From Cymbomonas tetramitiformis (Eukaryota; Chlorophyta; Pyramimonadophyceae; Pyramimonadales; Pyramimonadaceae): DNA of 64,000 bases. Below the pieces are notes generated by a model. It did no database searches and had not been told where the DNA came from. It worked only from the letters and a program-made list of their open reading frames with translations. Shown here one piece after another: positions 20,024-29,122 of the stretch. The stretch lies in NCBI GenBank assembly GCA_001247695.2, contig LGRX02029187.1, positions 16,193-80,192 of the forward strand. Reading direction: 5' to 3'. The position numbers and the translations under genes are program-made. Positions within the stretch are counted from its first letter, which is position 1. Every line of letters begins with the position of its first letter.

Positions 20024-21082
20024 GTGGCTCGTGATCTTTGGATTGCGCAGAGCGCGCACAGTGTGCCAGGGAACAATAGCCCGGCCAAGCCATTCGATTG
20101 GCATATTGTATTTATGCGTACTGGGGCAGTGAGATGGCAATGGGCTCGGAAGGGGACTCCCGAGCCATTGACTTCGTACTATGGGGAGCGAAAGCCTGGA
20201 CTTGATTATAGCTGGCAGCATATTATCGTCCACCCTTCTGGTGCGCTACGCCGCTGGGAGCGTAATAGGGGCGGCGGCTGGTTTCTGGAAGACGCCACTC
20301 AGTTGAAGGCGCCGGTAGCGCCATTCTCATTACCGATCAGCCGCGTTGGGATCGCGTACTGGAATCCGACGATTGTGATTGACGATGACGAATATCGTGG
20401 AATTCCCTACACGGGGCGTAAGCCTATACACTCAGCGCCTACGGACAGTGAAGATTCGGGTACAGGCGCTGTGTCCTGGAGTAAGGAGAAGTTACCAGAT
20501 TCTGATGACAATGATGACGCAGGTGTCACTAACAGTAAGGAGAAGCTACCAGGTTCGGATGACAAAGATGACGCGGGTGTCATATATGACATGGACACTG
20601 CCAGTCCGAAATGGGAGCCAACTTCGCCTGAATATGATGACACCGAGGATGACGTCAGCGAGTTCGATGACTTGGTAGCTGACGATGCTGAAGAACAAGC
20701 TGAAGCTCGAAGGTTGAAGAGACTGGGACTGCAATTGATCATGGATGAGAAGGGTGAACTTCACTGGGTACCAAAGGGCACCTCCCCGACCTCACCTGTT
20801 CAGCCCGATGATCAGCCTATTACCGAGCAGAAGTCTGAGGCCATATCTGAGGATGCCCCAGCCTCTGTGGTGGAAACTGTTCATGTACCACCAAAGAAAC
20901 CATATGGGTCGGATACTGGATTGACTTCAATGGTTGAGAATAAGGCTGGGGTGTCTGAAGAGACGAAGAGGCAATCTAGGAAATATCCGAGATGTTGGAC
21001 ACATGAGTATATAACTCAATTGAAATGCACCATGAGCAGTGACAGTGATGAAGAAGAAGTGCTTGGACGTGGCTCCTCGTAG
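20024..21082 (+). CDS. Hypothetical protein with acidic C-terminal half
   Basis: An open frame of 352 codons; the first ATG is at 20114 and a possible 3' splice site (TTGCGCAG) lies near 20050, so the start is unsure. The N-terminal ~110 residues are Trp/Arg-rich (VRWQWARKG, SWQHIIVHPSGALRRWERN). The rest is acidic, with a repeated SKEKLP(D/G)SDD(N/K)DDAGV and long Asp/Glu runs. No family recognised. It follows the piggyBac stop by 50 bases on the same strand and could be a second gene of that element or an unrelated exon. Confidence 0.45.
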   Translation: MARDLWIAQSAHSVPGNNSPAKPFDWHIVFMRTGAVRWQWARKGTPEPLTSYYGERKPGLDYSWQHIIVHPSGALRRWERNRGGGWFLEDATQLKAPVAPFSLPISRVGIAYWNPTIVIDDDEYRGIPYTGRKPIHSAPTDSEDSGTGAVSWSKEKLPDSDDNDDAGVTNSKEKLPGSDDKDDAGVIYDMDTASPKWEPTSPEYDDTEDDVSEFDDLVADDAEEQAEARRLKRLGLQLIMDEKGELHWVPKGTSPTSPVQPDDQPITEQKSEAISEDAPASVVETVHVPPKKPYGSDTGLTSMVENKAGVSEETKRQSRKYPRCWTHEYITQLKCTMSSDSDEEEVLGRGSS

Positions 21083-22239
21083 GAAGAAGGCAAAGATCAG
21101 CAAGGGACAATGAAATCAACTGTCTTGATTAGGATTGTCCAAATGCAGATTCTCTGATTAGGATTTGTATAGGTGGCAGATGATGATATGCCAGCCGACA
21201 TGGGACAGATCGATTAGAGATATGAATTGCGCGCCTTGAAAGTATAAGACATGAATATTGCCCATTTGGAGGCTGTTCTAACTTGAAGTAACTATTTGGA
21301 GGAGCTGTTGCTCAACCTGTTAATTTACTGGTCAATCTTTCCTGCCATAAAGATATTGCAATTGCTTGAATTGTAGCCTTGTTCAACTGTTTATCTAGAA
21401 CATTGCAATTTTGTACACTGCAAAATTGCCGACTACGGACCTGTGCCCCAAGATTGAAGCAGATTTACCTCTGACTGACCCTTGAGCTCCGGCTCGGATA
21501 CAGTCACGTGCTCAAGAAGTCTTCACTTGGAAGTGGTATTGCTCTGCGCCCTTTTTGCCCCCTGACTTTCACCCTGCATGCAAACAGGCGATTTTCCAAA
21601 ACTGTTATGCTGCAAAATGGTCAGAAAGTGGGAAAAGAAGCCGCCAGCAACTCAAATCTACCGGGATTAACAGCCAGATTGACCCGAACGGAGAGTGAAA
21701 AGTGGACCAGTGGTCAGATTGAGAAAAGAGGACCTCGGAGACAGTTTTAACGTAGACACAAAAATTCCAGACGTTTCTTGATAGTTTTTTGTCGTTTGGA
21801 ACCTGGCCCCGAGACCTGGGTCCTCATAGATCGCTACATTTTAAATTGGGATGGCCAACCGGCACGGCAGAGCAAAATTAGACAAATTTGAGCCCATCAG
21901 ACTACATAGGAGGAAACGGGAGCCCAGAAGGATAGTTTTCTATTTTTTTATATTCTTTGAAGGAAAAAAATAGTCTCCAACACTGGGACCTGGCCAATTA
22001 GTCTGGATTGCTCCGGGATGGCCGCCAAGAAATTAGCCAAACTGCCGATCAACACTCAATTTTTGAAATTTGGCCACCAAAAACTGCATTGCACTCTGGA
22101 AAGCATATTTCTTTGTTCACCACGACTTCCACTGCTACGATGAAATGTTTTTCTGAGTGTTCTGGGGGAATTTACCCAAATTGGACAGATTTGACTTCCC
22201 CAACGGTCAGATTTACACTTTTCCACTCTTAATTTCAAC
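21083..22239. other. Upstream region of the gypsy element, LTR not delimited
   Basis: No gene seen. It should contain the 5' LTR and leader of the gypsy element, but the 3' LTR is not in the window, so the ends cannot be fixed. A hairpin GCAATTTTG...CAAAATTGC lies at about 21404-21428. Confidence 0.4.
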
Positions 22240-24693
22240 ATGATGCAAAACGCCAACACGGGACGCTCACCTCCAACGTCGCCTACGTCGACTCCCAGGC
22301 GTACAAGGGGACGACAGGCCAGCCAGCGCAGCACGAGAGGTGCTGCAGCCACTGGAACCACTGGCAAGGGGGCGAAGGGCACCTACAAGGCGCCCTCTCC
22401 GGGTCAGCCGCCGCAGGCTGCGACAGCAGCAGGTGCGCCAAGCTTCCAGATACCCAAGAAGAAGTCGACCCTGTCAGCTGATGCTCCTGAGTTTAACAGC
22501 GTGACTCCTTTGGCTCTGGACTCTGGAACAGCTTGTGTGACACCTTCCCTGGAGGAGGCTGTAACGGTACCTAAACCGCGCCCTAATCCGCCCCTGCGTC
22601 ATGCAAGAGCGGCGTCACCAAGGGTGCTGACTGTTGACACCCCTGGTGCAGGGCGAAACATGAGGGCGACTCCCCAGCGGTATGTCAACTTGACCTCTCC
22701 TTCCCCTGGCATCCTGCGATTGCCAGGAAGCCGCGACCTGAGCCCTCCAGCTCCGCGCCAGCGAAGCCCGCCTCGGACTCGAGACCGGACCCCGCCACCG
22801 CCGCGCTGCAGGAGCCCACCACGGACGCGCGACATGAGTCCTCCAGCTCCAAGACCGCGAAGTCCTTTGAACCCCTACAGGACTCCACACACTTGGTCTG
22901 GAGCTACGGTGATGACCTCCCCGCACGGCCAGCTGCCCACGCCATTCAGCGAGAACGCGCTTCAGGCTGAGTCCGCGGGAGCAGCCTCTGTGGGACAACC
23001 TCTACCGGCTGACCGACCACCTCGCGACCCGATCGCCGTGCGCGAAATGACCGAGGTCAAAATTGCAGCATGTGAGCAGGACATGCAGAATGAGGCGAAT
23101 GAGCAGAAACCAGGACTTCGCCAATTTCCCTCCCGCTCTGATGTGGCCAACTGGCGAAAGCGCCAGCAGCCGGGTGAGAATCTCGCCTGGACTCCGCGCC
23201 CTAACCAGGGGGGTGTGGGGGCAGCGGGGAGGTCAGAAGACACGCACCAAAGCATTGCTGGCGAACCCATGGCACACTCAATGCATCCAACTCCCTCCTC
23301 AACAAGCAACGGGGAGGTGGGGGCAGCGGGGAGGACAGGTGGCTCCGGCTTGACAGGTGGCCCACGCCACATAAGCATAGCATGTTCTGGGCATTCGCTG
23401 ACATCGCCGCTTACGGAGAAGGTGAACGGTGACTCTCTGACCTCACCGATTACCGATACCGTTACGGAACCTAAGGTGATCGGTGACTCTATGGCAAGGT
23501 TATCGGTGACTTTCGAGTCCGAGATAGACAGCGAGGCAACTTCACTGACGCCCTCACTGACTCAGGCGACTACGGAGGCAGCTACGGTTACGGATATGCT
23601 CGAGTCCCTGTTGAACTGCGAGTCCAGACCTTTGACTACCTCGCTGACCTCAACAACTACGGATATGCCCGAGTCCCTGTTGAACCGCGAGTCCAGACCT
23701 TTGACTACCTCGCTGACCTCAACAACTACGGATATGCCCGAGTCCCTGTTGAACCGCGAGTCCAGACCTTTGACTACCTCGCTGACCTCAACAACTACGG
23801 AGCAGCCAGTCAGCTCAGTCAGTTACGCAGACCTCGCACTCAGGCGTGGCGTTGGACTCGCAGCCTACCAGCCGCCGCCTCTTCCAGTCATCGAACCCCC
23901 TTCTCAAGCAGATGTCCTCAGCAGAATTCCAGTCAGAAACTTACCTCTGAACTCAGACTCAGTGAACCAGCTTTCTCGCCGGGAGAGGCGCCATCAGAGA
24001 TGGGAACAGAACCAGCAGCGCCTGGCAGAACAGCGCAGAGCACTCTTCTCTGACCCCGCCTCAGCCAGAACGCCCTCAGATGCCTCTGTCCCCGCACTGA
24101 ACTCTCAGCATCAATCCCTAATGCAGAATCAGATGATGTTAGAGGTATCAGAGTACATGCAAAATCTGCATCAGCAAGTGCTCCAACACTATCCGCATCT
24201 GACTTCGGTTCTACCAGCAGTGGGCGCTCCACCTATGACGCCCTACCAGCACACCTTAGGATGGGCGAGCGGTTTACCAGGTGCACCGGCGCCAGCAGCT
24301 GGATCAGGTCCCTGGCTGGTACCAGCACCGGCTCAACCGGTTCCCGCACCGGCTCAACCGGCTCCAGCACCGGCTCAACCGGCTCCGGCACCGGCTCATC
24401 CGGCGCCGGCGCCATTTCAGCCAGATCCACCGGCTACCGGCTCATCGCCTTCTGACTCCGCAGAGCCTGATCAACCGTCACCAGGAAACTCGCCCCCGCC
24501 TTCAGACAATGGTGAACCACGACACAGGCGTCTAGACGTGTTGCTATGGACTTTAGAAGGAGCCTCCTTCTGGTTGAGAAATCACCTGTCCTCTTCCTCC
24601 GCAGTGACTGTCAGCCACGGCGCTGAGTGCGCGTGCTGGTGGATTCGGGTGCCTCGGATGAATTCATCTCCAGTGAGTGCGTCAAGAGATTGA
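22240..24693 (+). CDS. Gag-like ORF of a Ty3/gypsy retrotransposon
   Basis: 817 residues, starting at ATGATG (22240). It is rich in Pro, Ser, Thr and Arg, with SPPAPRPRSP-type repeats at about 160-210. A 69-bp tandem repeat in three copies encodes ESLLN(C/R)ESRPLTTSLTSTTT, and a PAPAQP repeat lies at about 695-730. I see no CCHC knuckle. The Gag assignment rests on its position and on the 67-bp overlap with the protease/RT frame in the -1 phase, the usual gag-pol arrangement. Confidence 0.6.
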   Translation: MMQNANTGRSPPTSPTSTPRRTRGRQASQRSTRGAAATGTTGKGAKGTYKAPSPGQPPQAATAAGAPSFQIPKKKSTLSADAPEFNSVTPLALDSGTACVTPSLEEAVTVPKPRPNPPLRHARAASPRVLTVDTPGAGRNMRATPQRYVNLTSPSPGILRLPGSRDLSPPAPRQRSPPRTRDRTPPPPRCRSPPRTRDMSPPAPRPRSPLNPYRTPHTWSGATVMTSPHGQLPTPFSENALQAESAGAASVGQPLPADRPPRDPIAVREMTEVKIAACEQDMQNEANEQKPGLRQFPSRSDVANWRKRQQPGENLAWTPRPNQGGVGAAGRSEDTHQSIAGEPMAHSMHPTPSSTSNGEVGAAGRTGGSGLTGGPRHISIACSGHSLTSPLTEKVNGDSLTSPITDTVTEPKVIGDSMARLSVTFESEIDSEATSLTPSLTQATTEAATVTDMLESLLNCESRPLTTSLTSTTTDMPESLLNRESRPLTTSLTSTTTDMPESLLNRESRPLTTSLTSTTTEQPVSSVSYADLALRRGVGLAAYQPPPLPVIEPPSQADVLSRIPVRNLPLNSDSVNQLSRRERRHQRWEQNQQRLAEQRRALFSDPASARTPSDASVPALNSQHQSLMQNQMMLEVSEYMQNLHQQVLQHYPHLTSVLPAVGAPPMTPYQHTLGWASGLPGAPAPAAGSGPWLVPAPAQPVPAPAQPAPAPAQPAPAPAHPAPAPFQPDPPATGSSPSDSAEPDQPSPGNSPPPSDNGEPRHRRLDVLLWTLEGASFWLRNHLSSSSAVTVSHGAECACWWIRVPRMNSSPVSASRD
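23593..23799 (+). repeat. 69-bp tandem repeat, three copies
   Basis: The unit GATATGC(T/C)CGAGTCCCTG... encodes 23 residues and keeps the reading frame. Copies 2 and 3 are nearly identical. Confidence 0.85.
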
Positions 24694-25595
24694 ACCTCAC
24701 AGTTCGCGCTAATGGGATGCCGCTGAACGTTACCCTCGCGGATGGGTCAGTGCAGACCTCTGCGCAAGTCGCTTACGGCAAGCTGACCGCCGAGACTTCA
24801 GAGGGGACTTACTCCGAGGTCATCAAGATGCGAGTACTTCCTCTGGGCATCAAGGTGGACATTGTACTCGGAGGAAGGTGGTTGAGACACCTCTCGCCGG
24901 TCACGCTGGACTATGATGGGTGGGGATCAGTCAAGTTTCGCCAGCATGGCAAATCCGTGCGGATACGGGGATGTTCGCCAGGGCGTAGCTCTACACGCAA
25001 AGGCGAGAGAACCGCGATGGCTCTGGAACCGATGGTAATGTTATCAGCGGCTCAAGCGACCAAGGAGATCAAAGCCTATCGGCGCAGATATGCGGGAATG
25101 GACAGTGCCGCGACACCCCACGACATCTTAGTGGCCTATGCGACACCTCTGGTAGGGACTTCGATGTTATCAGCGGTGGCCACCATCGAGAATTTGGAGG
25201 ACCCTTCAATCTCCCCCGAGTGGAGAAAGAAGTTTCAGAAGCTGATCGAGTCCTTTTCACCTCGAGTAATTCGCGAAGCGCTGCCCAACTTTGACGCCCT
25301 GCGAAAAGATGAAGTGGCCCATGTGAGACTGCAAGAGGGATGGAATGGCATCGCGCCCGCTAAGAGGCCCTACAAGATGTCCATGGTGGAGTTGACTCAA
25401 CTGCGAGAACGCCTGGATGAACTCCTGAGCAAGGGCTACATCAGACCTTCCTCAAGTCCGTTCGCTGCACCAGTGCTGATGGTTCCCAAGCCTGGGAAAC
25501 CTGAAGTACTCAGAATGGTCTGCGACTTCCGAGCCATCAACAGCCTGACCGTCAAGGACAAATATCCGCTTCCCGACTACATAAGAGGCGTGTAG
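24627..25595 (+). CDS. Gypsy Pol: aspartic protease and start of RT, truncated by the Polinton
   Basis: The frame is -1 relative to Gag and begins without ATG, so expression by -1 frameshifting is likely. Seen: retroviral-type protease motif LVDSGASDEFIS near the start, ILGGRWL, then the N-terminal RT fingers (LLSKGYIRPSSSPFAAPVLMVPKPG, MVCDFRAINSLTVKDKYPLP). The RT stops at the normal ...YPLP site: from base 25577 the sequence is the terminal inverted repeat of the Polinton, which adds a few codons and a stop. The catalytic YxDD, RNase H and integrase are missing and do not reappear right of the Polinton. Confidence 0.85.
   Translation: MRVLVDSGASDEFISSECVKRLNLTVRANGMPLNVTLADGSVQTSAQVAYGKLTAETSEGTYSEVIKMRVLPLGIKVDIVLGGRWLRHLSPVTLDYDGWGSVKFRQHGKSVRIRGCSPGRSSTRKGERTAMALEPMVMLSAAQATKEIKAYRRRYAGMDSAATPHDILVAYATPLVGTSMLSAVATIENLEDPSISPEWRKKFQKLIESFSPRVIREALPNFDALRKDEVAHVRLQEGWNGIAPAKRPYKMSMVELTQLRERLDELLSKGYIRPSSSPFAAPVLMVPKPGKPEVLRMVCDFRAINSLTVKDKYPLPDYIRGV
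25577..25591 (+). repeat. 15-bp end repeat, arm A (left)
   Basis: ACTACATAAGAGGCG at the outer tip; its complement CGCCTCTTATGTAGT recurs at 25675-25689. The terminal 113 bp therefore form a closed inverted-repeat cassette. Confidence 0.85.
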
Positions 25596-25674
25596 TGGGG
25601 GCATATCCTTATTAAATACATTTATATTCCTTGAGTATCGTATGTATTTGCCAGGATTTCCCGGTATTTCGGAA

Positions 25675-25689
25675 CGCCTCTTATGTAGT
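25675..25689 (-). repeat. 15-bp end repeat, arm A' (left)
   Basis: CGCCTCTTATGTAGT, the inner partner of the tip repeat at 25577-25591. Confidence 0.85.
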
Positions 25690-25745
25690 AGAGCCACCGG
25701 TCATCTACGGCAACACCACCTCAGTCGATCACTCAATATATTAGC

Positions 25746-25806
25746 TGTCCCATTCTGAGACCTTCATATATAGAAAATATATTTTCATATATCTCAGTTT
25801 GGGACA
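25746..25806 (+). promoter_or_regulatory. TGTCCCA hairpin element 1 (61 bp, left TIR)
   Basis: TGTCCCATTCTGAGAC...CTCAGTTTGGGACA with a TATATAGAAAATATAT core. It mirrors the element at 50625. Confidence 0.8.
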
Positions 25807-25822
25807 CGCACCGGCAACATCG

Positions 25823-25843
25823 GGAACAATCTCTGATTGTTCC
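25823..25843. repeat. 21-bp palindrome GGAACAATC-TCT-GATTGTTCC
   Basis: A 9-3-9 perfect inverted repeat present in the left TIR only. The same core, ACAATC-N3-GATTGT, recurs at 26603, 35078 and 35187. Confidence 0.75.
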
Positions 25844-25865
25844 TTTTCTTTGAATGTTGCTTTTA

Positions 25866-25975
25866 AGTCATACTTAAGTCATACTCAAGTCAAATACGCA
25901 AGTTATACACAAGTCATACACAAGTCGTACTCAAGTCATACTCAAGTCATACTCGAGACATACGCAAGTCATCTG
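25866..25975 (+). repeat. 11-bp minisatellite, left TIR
   Basis: About ten variants of CAAGTCATACT. The counterpart in the right TIR (50516-50624) has a different variant order. Confidence 0.8.
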
Positions 25976-26009
25976 ATGTCGGCCTCAGATCAATATGTGT
26001 GAATTATAT

Positions 26010-26070
26010 TGTCCCATTTTCAGAACTTCATATATAGAAAATATATATTTATATATTTCACTTTGGGACA
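26010..26070 (+). promoter_or_regulatory. TGTCCCA hairpin element 2 (61 bp, left TIR)
   Basis: Arms TGTCCCATTTTCAGA and TTTCACTTTGGGACA around an AT core with TATATAGAAAATATATA. Mirrors 50417. Confidence 0.8.
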
Positions 26071-26254
26071 CTATTTATCACGAGGCGATGTCAGCAAATT
26101 CTACGAGTGTTCCTTTTCTGTGAATGACAACAATTGCGATCGCAAACCGCAAATTTCATTTGTTTCAATTGTTTATTTTGCATATCACTGATTAGTATCA
26201 ACAAAAGCAACCATTTCCAATTGTCGCCGTTCTACATATTTGCATTTCGCTTGT

Positions 26255-26315
26255 TGTCCCATTCTCAGATCTTTATATATAGAATAATATATTTTCCTTA
26301 TTTCACTTTGGGACA
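26255..26315 (+). promoter_or_regulatory. TGTCCCA hairpin element 3 (61 bp, left TIR)
   Basis: Arms TGTCCCATTCTCAGATC and TTTCACTTTGGGACA, core TATATATAGAATAATATA. Mirrors 50172. Confidence 0.8.
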
Positions 26316-26453
26316 CTGTGGGTTAAATATTGTATACTTACGATTCATTTCACAATATTTGCGATTCATTTCACAATATTTGCGATTGTCGACATCTTCG
26401 GCAATTGCGATACAATATGCCGATATGTGCCGATGCAAGCCGATATCATCTAC

Positions 26454-26514
26454 TGTCCCAAACTGAGATGTTTGTATATAGAAAAACTTAATTTTGAAGG
26501 TTCAAAATGGGACA
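26454..26514 (+). promoter_or_regulatory. TGTCCCA hairpin element 4 (61 bp, left TIR)
   Basis: Arms TGTCCCAAACTGAGATG and TTCAAAATGGGACA, core TATATAGAAAAACTTAA. Mirrors 49973. Confidence 0.8.
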
Positions 26515-26602
26515 CCTGCGATTGTTGCCATTGTTCCCTGTGTTTCAATTTGATTTTCTGGAATTGTGGAATTCTGCGATATTGCAATCGGAAACACTGG
26601 GC

Positions 26603-26617
26603 ACAATCGAAGATTGT
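26603..26617. repeat. Short palindrome ACAATC-GAA-GATTGT
   Basis: 6-3-6 inverted repeat inside a ~26-bp stretch that the right TIR lacks. Confidence 0.6.
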
Positions 26618-26679
26618 TCCTTTATTTTCTTTGTTTCAGTTTGATTTTCTGGAATTCTGCGATATACATTCTGGAACTC

Positions 26680-26740
26680 TTGTCCCAAAATGAGATTTGC
26701 ACATATAGAAAATCTTACTTTTTTATGTTCAAAATGGGAC
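26680..26740 (+). promoter_or_regulatory. TGTCCCA hairpin element 5 (61 bp, inner end of left TIR)
   Basis: TGTCCCAAAATGAGATTTG...TTCAAAATGGGACA. It is the last shared part of the TIR and lies 31 bases before the ATG of the adenine methyltransferase. Mirrors 49772. Confidence 0.8.
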
Positions 26741-26771
26741 ACACCGTCAACCTTTTTTCCTCTCCCATCTT

Positions 26772-27482
26772 ATGACGACACAAATATTCCACGCAAATTG
26801 TTTCGATATATTGCCGAACATTGAAGCGAACTCGGTTGATCTCGTAATATTAGACTTGCCATATAATCAGACCGCCTGCAAGTTTGATAATCAGAAATTT
26901 GATCTAGATAAGCTATGGATACAGCTCAAACGTATCGGAAAGCCACGAACTGCGTATGTATGCTTCTGCACTACTCGGTTTGGACATAAATTGATAACCA
27001 GCAATGAAAGAATGTTCCGCTATGATATCGTTTGGCATAAATCAATGAGTGCTGGCTTTTATCATTGTAATAAGATGCCTTTGCGTAGTCACGAGATGGT
27101 ATATGTGTTTTATGATAAGTTGCCGACATATAATCCACAAATGACTGAAGGCATTCCTTATACACGTGCTCCCGGCCGACGCACTGAGTTATATACTGGA
27201 AACAGTCCGAGAATTAATACTATATCTGACGGGAAACGATTCCCGAAGTCAGTAATAAGTATCGCAAACGGAAATCATAAAAGTAAACACCCTACTGCTA
27301 AGCCATACACTATATTAGAGTGGATTGTTAAAACTTATTCCAACTCAGGTGATACTGTGCTAGACCCAACGATGGGTATCGGTACGGTCGGTCTGGTATG
27401 CAAAAAGAATGATCGCAGATTCTTTGGCATTGAACTAGATAAGAAATATTACGATATGGCTACGGAGTTATTGAATATATGA
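26772..27482 (+). CDS. DNA N6-adenine (N4/N6) methyltransferase, beta class
   Basis: 236 residues. The DPPY-type catalytic motif appears early as DLPY (28-31), a substitution also tolerated in some family members. HPTAKP (173-178) and the SAM-binding DPTMGIGTVG (198-207) come later, the circular order of beta-class amino-methyltransferases. It should methylate exocyclic amino groups in short DNA sites. It is the first gene inside the left TIR, with hairpin element 5 just upstream. No restriction enzyme is near, so it is probably a solitary methyltransferase that protects or marks element DNA (inference). Confidence 0.85.
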   Translation: MTTQIFHANCFDILPNIEANSVDLVILDLPYNQTACKFDNQKFDLDKLWIQLKRIGKPRTAYVCFCTTRFGHKLITSNERMFRYDIVWHKSMSAGFYHCNKMPLRSHEMVYVFYDKLPTYNPQMTEGIPYTRAPGRRTELYTGNSPRINTISDGKRFPKSVISIANGNHKSKHPTAKPYTILEWIVKTYSNSGDTVLDPTMGIGTVGLVCKKNDRRFFGIELDKKYYDMATELLNI

Positions 27483-27786
27483 TATATAAGGTCACAAGCA
27501 CAACTGATTAAGAATTGAAATTGAATAACAGTTGAAGTGTAAGAGTGGACGAATCACATACTTCATCTTTTGTCGACAAATAATTCAGAAGATATGTATC
27601 ACACGCATAGTTAGGACCAACGATTTTAAGCTATCAAGCAATCTATCATCTTATCGATGTTTAAATCTATAGTTTCCGCGAGATGCCAAAGCGTAGCCTC
27701 ATTGTAAGCTTCCAACCATAGTAGATATAAGGGTTTCTTATCCTCTCTTAGGCACGTAAAATGCGTAGTCAACGTATATCATGCCG
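27483..27786. other. Convergent intergenic gap
   Basis: About 300 AT-rich bases between the 3' ends of the adenine methyltransferase and the lectin. I see no gene and no TGTCCCA element, unlike most other unit boundaries of the element. Confidence 0.5.
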
Positions 27787-28842
27787 TCAGACTCCCTTTT
27801 TACAAATATATTTTGCGCGCCTTTGGCTGCCATAGCCATCATCCCAACCGTTGCACGGGTAATGGGACCACTCACCGACACAGGAACCGCAATAGTGCCA
27901 AATTGCATAGTTCATCATTAAGCAATCAAATTGCCCTTCTTCCCCAACTCGTGTGTTAGATGCAGCTGCTGACCCTCGCCACCAATTTTGATAGGACCAA
28001 GCCGTTCCGTCATGCCATGTCCATGCTCCCTCACGAGTGATATCGCTTCCACCAAGCCATAGCATGTCCCGAGCGGCAAGTGAGGCAATGAAGTCGTTCT
28101 CCTCCGCTGACTGAATGCTCGTCAATTCAGCTCCAACCGCATGGCAAGCTGCACGAGCATCACTAGGAAGAATATCTGGGTTCGCCTCAGTGGATTTAAA
28201 GTAACAATGATTGTTGAAGTGGTGCCAATCAAGATCACAGGTGTCTGTTGGTGGTGTTGTGGTTGGAGTTGAGGTTGGACTGGTAGAAATCGCAGTGGGT
28301 GCGGCAGTTGGCGAGGCACTCGTCGGTTCGTGGGTAGTCGGACTCAAGGTCGGAGCATCCGTCGGACCGAACTGGCATGATTCGCCATAATACCCAGGTG
28401 TGCAAACGCACAACCAATGCGTGCCGTTGAACTGAAGCTTATCGCCACCAGGGCCCATGCAAACAGGCGGATGAGAGCACGAAGACTGCAAAGTGGCCAA
28501 GGTAGAAATAATATGCGAAAGCTCTGCACGCGTATCCTGCAACTCTGCACGAGTATGCTGCAATTCGCTGGAAACACCTTGAACCTCACGAACCGTGGCC
28601 ACTTTCTCTCCAGCTATGTACATACCGTCCGCATGCGTTACTGCAACGGTTTCAGTAAGACCTACTTCAGGAACATTCGTGAATACGCGATATCCCTCCT
28701 TCATACCGACGACGGAGGACCAGTTCGCATCTTGGAAAGGGTCCATAGAGACAAACTCGCCGTAGTTTCCATCCGCCCAAACGGATGAGACGAGTGAAGA
28801 GGCAAGAACGAATAACAAGCATGCGCGCATGATGCGTCTCAA
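27787..28842 (-). CDS. Secreted C-type lectin-domain protein
   Basis: 351 residues: a signal peptide (residues 1-23, basic start then CLLFVLASSLVSSVWA), a globular N-terminal part, and a heptad-like ELQHTRAELQDTRAELSHI coiled coil (about 90-110). An EGF-like Cys cluster (CVCTPGYYGESCQ) and a Pro/Thr/Ser-rich stalk (about 160-200) precede a C-type lectin domain (from CDLDWHHFNNHCYF, with LWLGGSDITREGAWTWHDG, FDCLMMNY and a final YICKKG). Such domains bind glycans or proteins outside the cell. In a virus-like element it may serve attachment or host-cell recognition. It is on the opposite strand to its neighbours and more GC-rich than them, which suggests capture from a host. Confidence 0.8.
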   Translation of the reverse strand: MRRIMRACLLFVLASSLVSSVWADGNYGEFVSMDPFQDANWSSVVGMKEGYRVFTNVPEVGLTETVAVTHADGMYIAGEKVATVREVQGVSSELQHTRAELQDTRAELSHIISTLATLQSSCSHPPVCMGPGGDKLQFNGTHWLCVCTPGYYGESCQFGPTDAPTLSPTTHEPTSASPTAAPTAISTSPTSTPTTTPPTDTCDLDWHHFNNHCYFKSTEANPDILPSDARAACHAVGAELTSIQSAEENDFIASLAARDMLWLGGSDITREGAWTWHDGTAWSYQNWWRGSAAASNTRVGEEGQFDCLMMNYAIWHYCGSCVGEWSHYPCNGWDDGYGSQRRAKYICKKGV

Positions 28843-29122
28843 AGACTAAAGTGGGAACTACGAAAATACGAAAAGGACAATATGAGCTTATCGACGGAAA
28901 ATAAACGAATAGCTCTAGTACGTTCACAAGAATATCGCTCTCATACACTCCGAGGACAAAGCAGTGTCGTGAGCGCGTGATGCGTCTCAAAGAGTGGAGT
29001 CATGCCCAGAAAAATACGAATGAGCAAGCCACCAGGTTTTCGACCACGTTTACACGAATGAAACCAATATATCCACCACAAATATCGCTCTGATAAACTG
29101 AGAAAGCAGTATTGTGAGCGCG
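28826..29122. repeat. Two imperfect ~145-bp tandem copies upstream of the lectin
   Basis: GATGCGTCTCAAAGA...GAAAAATACGAA occurs at about 28832 and 28979, and AATATCGCTCT...GAGCGCG at about 28930 and 29080. The first copy includes the lectin start codon region. Confidence 0.55.

Larger units (their letters stand above)
25577..26742 (+). repeat. Polinton left terminal inverted repeat
   Basis: Matches the complement of 49770-50855 throughout, with indels: about 55 bp near 25807-25860 and about 26 bp near 26600 are present only on the left, and the minisatellite differs. It contains five TGTCCCA hairpin elements and no gene. Confidence 0.9.
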
